A stretch of 59,555 bases of DNA from Alphaproteobacteria bacterium RIFCSPHIGHO2_02_FULL_46_13. Lineage in GTDB: Bacteria > Pseudomonadota > Alphaproteobacteria > Micavibrionales > Micavibrionaceae. Below, piece by piece: positions 57,596 through 59,555 of the stretch. The first letter of the stretch is position 1. Each line of letters begins with the position of its first letter. Location: contig MEMI01000038.1 of assembly GCA_001767915.1 (NCBI GenBank), positions 31,191-90,745 on the forward strand, read 5' to 3'. The translations under genes and the position numbers were made by a program. The notes beneath the pieces were generated by a model. It worked only from the letters and a program-made list of their open reading frames with translations. It was not told where the DNA came from and searched no databases.

Positions 57596-57742
57596 CCCTC
57601 ATTTTTTGTCATAAAATTAAAAATTTTAAAGGGAAGGGGAATAGCCTGTGGATGGATTTTGGCCAAGGGGGTAGAGAAGATTGACCACCTTAACAAGAAT
57701 GGGTAAAGTCTTCATTATTATCAATATTTTCAGAGGTACCAA

Positions 57743-58081
57743 TTGAGTAATCGCACTGTTACCCGCGCAGATTTGGCCGAAGCCATTTATAACCAGTTGG
57801 GGTTGTCCCGCAACGAATCTGCAACCTTGGTTGAACAGGTTCTTGAAGAGATTACCGATGCGTTGGTTGCTGGCAAAACGGTCAAAATTTCTTCCTTCGG
57901 AAGTTTCGGTCTTCGTCAAAAAGGCGAACGTGTCGGACGTAACCCGAAAACAGGTGTCGAAGTTCCGATTACCCCTCGCAAAGTCTTGGTATTCAAGGCC
58001 TCCCATGTCCTCAAGGACAGCATGAACGGCATCGCGCCGTCCGATATAAAACACAAAGATGACGAGTTCGCAGATGACTGA
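57743..58081 (+). CDS. ihfA: Integration host factor subunit alpha
   Basis: 112 residues. DNA-bending partner of Ihf[40 protein letters not shown] and [19 protein letters not shown] are the family core, including the Pro that intercalates into DNA (NPKTG). Translation starts at a TTG (57743-57745) with AGAGGT 6 bases upstream. The C-terminal extension (HKDDEFADD) is acidic. The stop overlaps the merR start region. Confidence 0.94.
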   Translation: MSNRTVTRADLAEAIYNQLGLSRNESATLVEQVLEEITDALVAGKTVKISSFGSFGLRQKGERVGRNPKTGVEVPITPRKVLVFKASHVLKDSMNGIAPSDIKHKDDEFADD

Positions 58082-58544
58082 TGTACAAGTAGCTACCAAA
58101 GCTGAATCCGCTTTCCGCACCATCAGCGAAGTCGCCGAAGAATTGGGCGTTCAACAACACGTCCTGCGTTTTTGGGAAACCAAATTTACGCAGGTCAAAC
58201 CATTGAAACGTGGTGGCGGTCGCCGTTATTACCGTCCCGAAGATGTGGCTTTGCTCAAAAAAATTCATACTCTTTTATATGCAGAAGGCTACACCATTAA
58301 GGGCGTTCAAAAACTCCTGAAAGGTGTTTCGAAAGTTCAGGTTCTGGCCGAACAAAAAGCCGAACAAGCCTCTAAAATCTACGGTGAAAACCTCCCAAAA
58401 GTCGAAGCCCCGATTCAACAAAACACTGCACCTGTTGAAGATTCCGAACATGTTCTGGTCTTGAAATCAGTCCTCGAAGAATTGCTGGAAATGCGTAGTC
58501 AGGTCGAGTCCTTGCTCGCCGAACGCAACGAAGAAGCTGCTTAA
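58074..58544 (+). CDS. MerR-family transcriptional regulator
   Basis: About 156 residues from the ATG at 58074; an ATG at 58059 is an alternative. The N-terminal MerR helix-turn-helix is [20 protein letters not shown], followed by the wing [16 protein letters not shown] and the helix [16 protein letters not shown]. The C-terminal part is a charged coiled coil. Metal-binding cysteines of metal-sensing MerR proteins are absent. It follows ihfA with overlap in the conserved alphaproteobacterial place; its targets are unknown. Confidence 0.88.
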   Translation: MTDVQVATKAESAFRTISEVAEELGVQQHVLRFWETKFTQVKPLKRGGGRRYYRPEDVALLKKIHTLLYAEGYTIKGVQKLLKGVSKVQVLAEQKAEQASKIYGENLPKVEAPIQQNTAPVEDSEHVLVLKSVLEELLEMRSQVESLLAERNEEAA

Positions 58545-58553
58545 TTACCTCTC

Positions 58554-58624
58554 CGTCATTGCGAGCGAAGCGAAGCAATCCAGAAAGGTGGATTGCCACG
58601 TCGCTATCGCTCCTTGCAATGACG
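58554..58624. repeat. Palindromic dispersed repeat (CGTCATTGCGAGCGAAGCG type)
   Basis: Arms CGTCATTGCGAGCGAAGCG with AAGCAATCC (58554-58581) and GGATTGCCACG with a tail TTGCAATGACG (58590-58624) form an imperfect 71-base palindrome. This sequence type is a well-known intergenic element found in many unrelated bacteria. It lies between the convergent merR and trmFO genes and can fold as a hairpin that may end both transcripts. Confidence 0.8.
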
Positions 58625-58644
58625 ATAAGACATAGGGATGTGGC

Positions 58645-59555
58645 TTAAGCCGCCTTTTGTTTCCCTTCAAAAAACTTCAACCACTCCGCCGTATCACGCA
58701 AAGCGCGTTCAGCCTGTTCTTTCTTTTTATCGCGCCCTCTGGCCTTCGTCGCGATGTCGGGAAATAATCCGAAATTGACGTTCATCGGTTGGAATGTTTC
58801 GGCCTCTGCGCCGCCTGTGATGTGGCGAATAATCGCCCCCATCGCTGATGTCTCAGGCGGCATTGGCATATCAATGCCCAAACGTTCACACGCGGCCATA
58901 CGACCTGCAATCAAACCCACGGCAGCACTTTCGACATAACCTTCACATCCTGTAATCTGCCCTGCGAAACGAAGGCGTGGCATCGCTTTCAGGCGCAGTC
59001 TGCTATCCAGTACGCGCGGTGAATTGATGAATGTATTGCGGTGTAATCCGCCCAATCTTGCGAAATCTGCATTCTCTAATCCGGGGATCATTCTCAATAC
59101 GCGGGTCTGCTCGGCATATTTCATCTTGGTCTGGAATCCGACCATATTATAAAGTGTACCGAGGGCATTATCCTGACGCAATTGAACAACCGCATGTGGG
59201 CGTTCCATGGTGTGTTGGTTGGTCAGGCCGACAGGCTTCATCGGGCCGAACCGCAATGTCTCCGCACCGCGGGATGCCATCACTTCAATCGGCATGCAAC
59301 CTTCGAAATAGGGCGTGTTCTTTTCCCATTCTTTGAATTCGGTTTTCTCGGCTTCTAACAATGCGGTGATAAAGGCTTCATACTGCTCTTTGTTCATGCC
59401 GCAATTGATATAGTCTTTACCATTCCCATTCGGGCCCTCTTTATCGTAACGCGATTGGAACCAAGCGACATTCATGTCAATGCTTTCACGGTGAATGATT
59501 GGCGCAATCGCATCAAAGAACGCGAGGGAATCTTCTCCCGTCAATTCACGGATCG
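58645..59555 (-). CDS. trmFO: tRNA (uracil-5-)-methyltransferase TrmFO, C-terminal part (runs off the window)
   Basis: The frame is open to the window edge; the visible 303 residues are the C-terminal two-thirds of a protein of about 450. It makes m5U54 in tRNA using methylene-tetrahydrofolate and FADH2. [69 protein letters not shown] and [14 protein letters not shown] are family blocks. The FAD-binding N terminus lies outside. It is convergent with merR. Confidence 0.93.
   Translation of the reverse strand, partial: IRELTGEDSLAFFDAIAPIIHRESIDMNVAWFQSRYDKEGPNGNGKDYINCGMNKEQYEAFITALLEAEKTEFKEWEKNTPYFEGCMPIEVMASRGAETLRFGPMKPVGLTNQHTMERPHAVVQLRQDNALGTLYNMVGFQTKMKYAEQTRVLRMIPGLENADFARLGGLHRNTFINSPRVLDSRLRLKAMPRLRFAGQITGCEGYVESAAVGLIAGRMAACERLGIDMPMPPETSAMGAIIRHITGGAEAETFQPMNVNFGLFPDIATKARGRDKKKEQAERALRDTAEWLKFFEGKQKAA

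Overview
The window reads as ordinary chromosomal DNA of an alphaproteobacterium with moderate GC (an impression of the high 40s in percent, not computed). The evidence is gene order. Several blocks that are conserved across Alphaproteobacteria are present: accA-xerD-aroK/aroB, secA next to a parvulin-type isomerase and mutT, ftsE-ftsX-ydcF-plsC, rseP-bamA-skp-lpxD-fabZ-lpxA-lpxI-lpxB-gltA, and rpmF-plsX-fabH-ihfA-merR. Low GC for the class, short intergenic gaps and several lineage-specific proteins suggest a deep-branching lineage, possibly Micavibrio-like. That placement is inference and was not tested. No rRNA, tRNA, CRISPR array, insertion sequence or prophage was seen. No gap exceeds 300 bases; the largest, 49825-50105, holds an intergenic hairpin repeat.

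Layout. 1-4400: the start of a helicase-like gene, a response regulator/hybrid histidine kinase operon, and a pilin-like membrane protein, all leftward. 4480-13820: lysS, a nitroreductase, a flavin monooxygenase with a DUF6314 partner, uvrB and several unrecognised genes. 13870-20440: accA, xerD, a secreted protein with a tiny membrane ORF upstream, a fused aroK-aroB gene, and an alpha/beta hydrolase. 20590-28570: proton-pumping pyrophosphatase, a secreted glycosidase-like protein, secA, a parvulin isomerase and mutT. 28610-36300: a methyltransferase, DUF2125, plsC, ydcF, ftsX, ftsE, a zinc-ribbon protein, a small lipoprotein, a pentapeptide-repeat protein and carbonic anhydrase. 36360-49824: two tandem site-2 proteases, the outer-membrane/lipid A cluster, an orphan TpsB translocator and gltA. 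50106-53200: a second pilin-like protein, tatD, a nitroreductase and a metallo-beta-lactamase-fold protein. 53280-59555: rpmF-plsX-fabH, two tandem paralogues with an RNA polymerase alpha-CTD-like domain, a small basic protein, ihfA, merR and the 3' part of trmFO.

How the genes work together. Much of the window builds the envelope. Fatty acids (accA, fabH, plsX, fabZ) feed phospholipid (plsC) and lipid A (lpxA, lpxD, lpxI, lpxB). SecA, Skp, BamA, the isomerase and RseP-type proteases handle export and outer-membrane assembly, and FtsEX serves division.

Most unusual content: (1) the two full-length paralogues at 55699-57179, each with an N-terminal alpha-CTD-like domain, inserted between fabH and ihfA; (2) two dispersed pilin-like proteins sharing an RGNAL membrane-segment motif; (3) the tandem site-2 proteases; (4) a two-module pentapeptide protein; (5) several unassigned proteins with recognisable active-site-like motifs.
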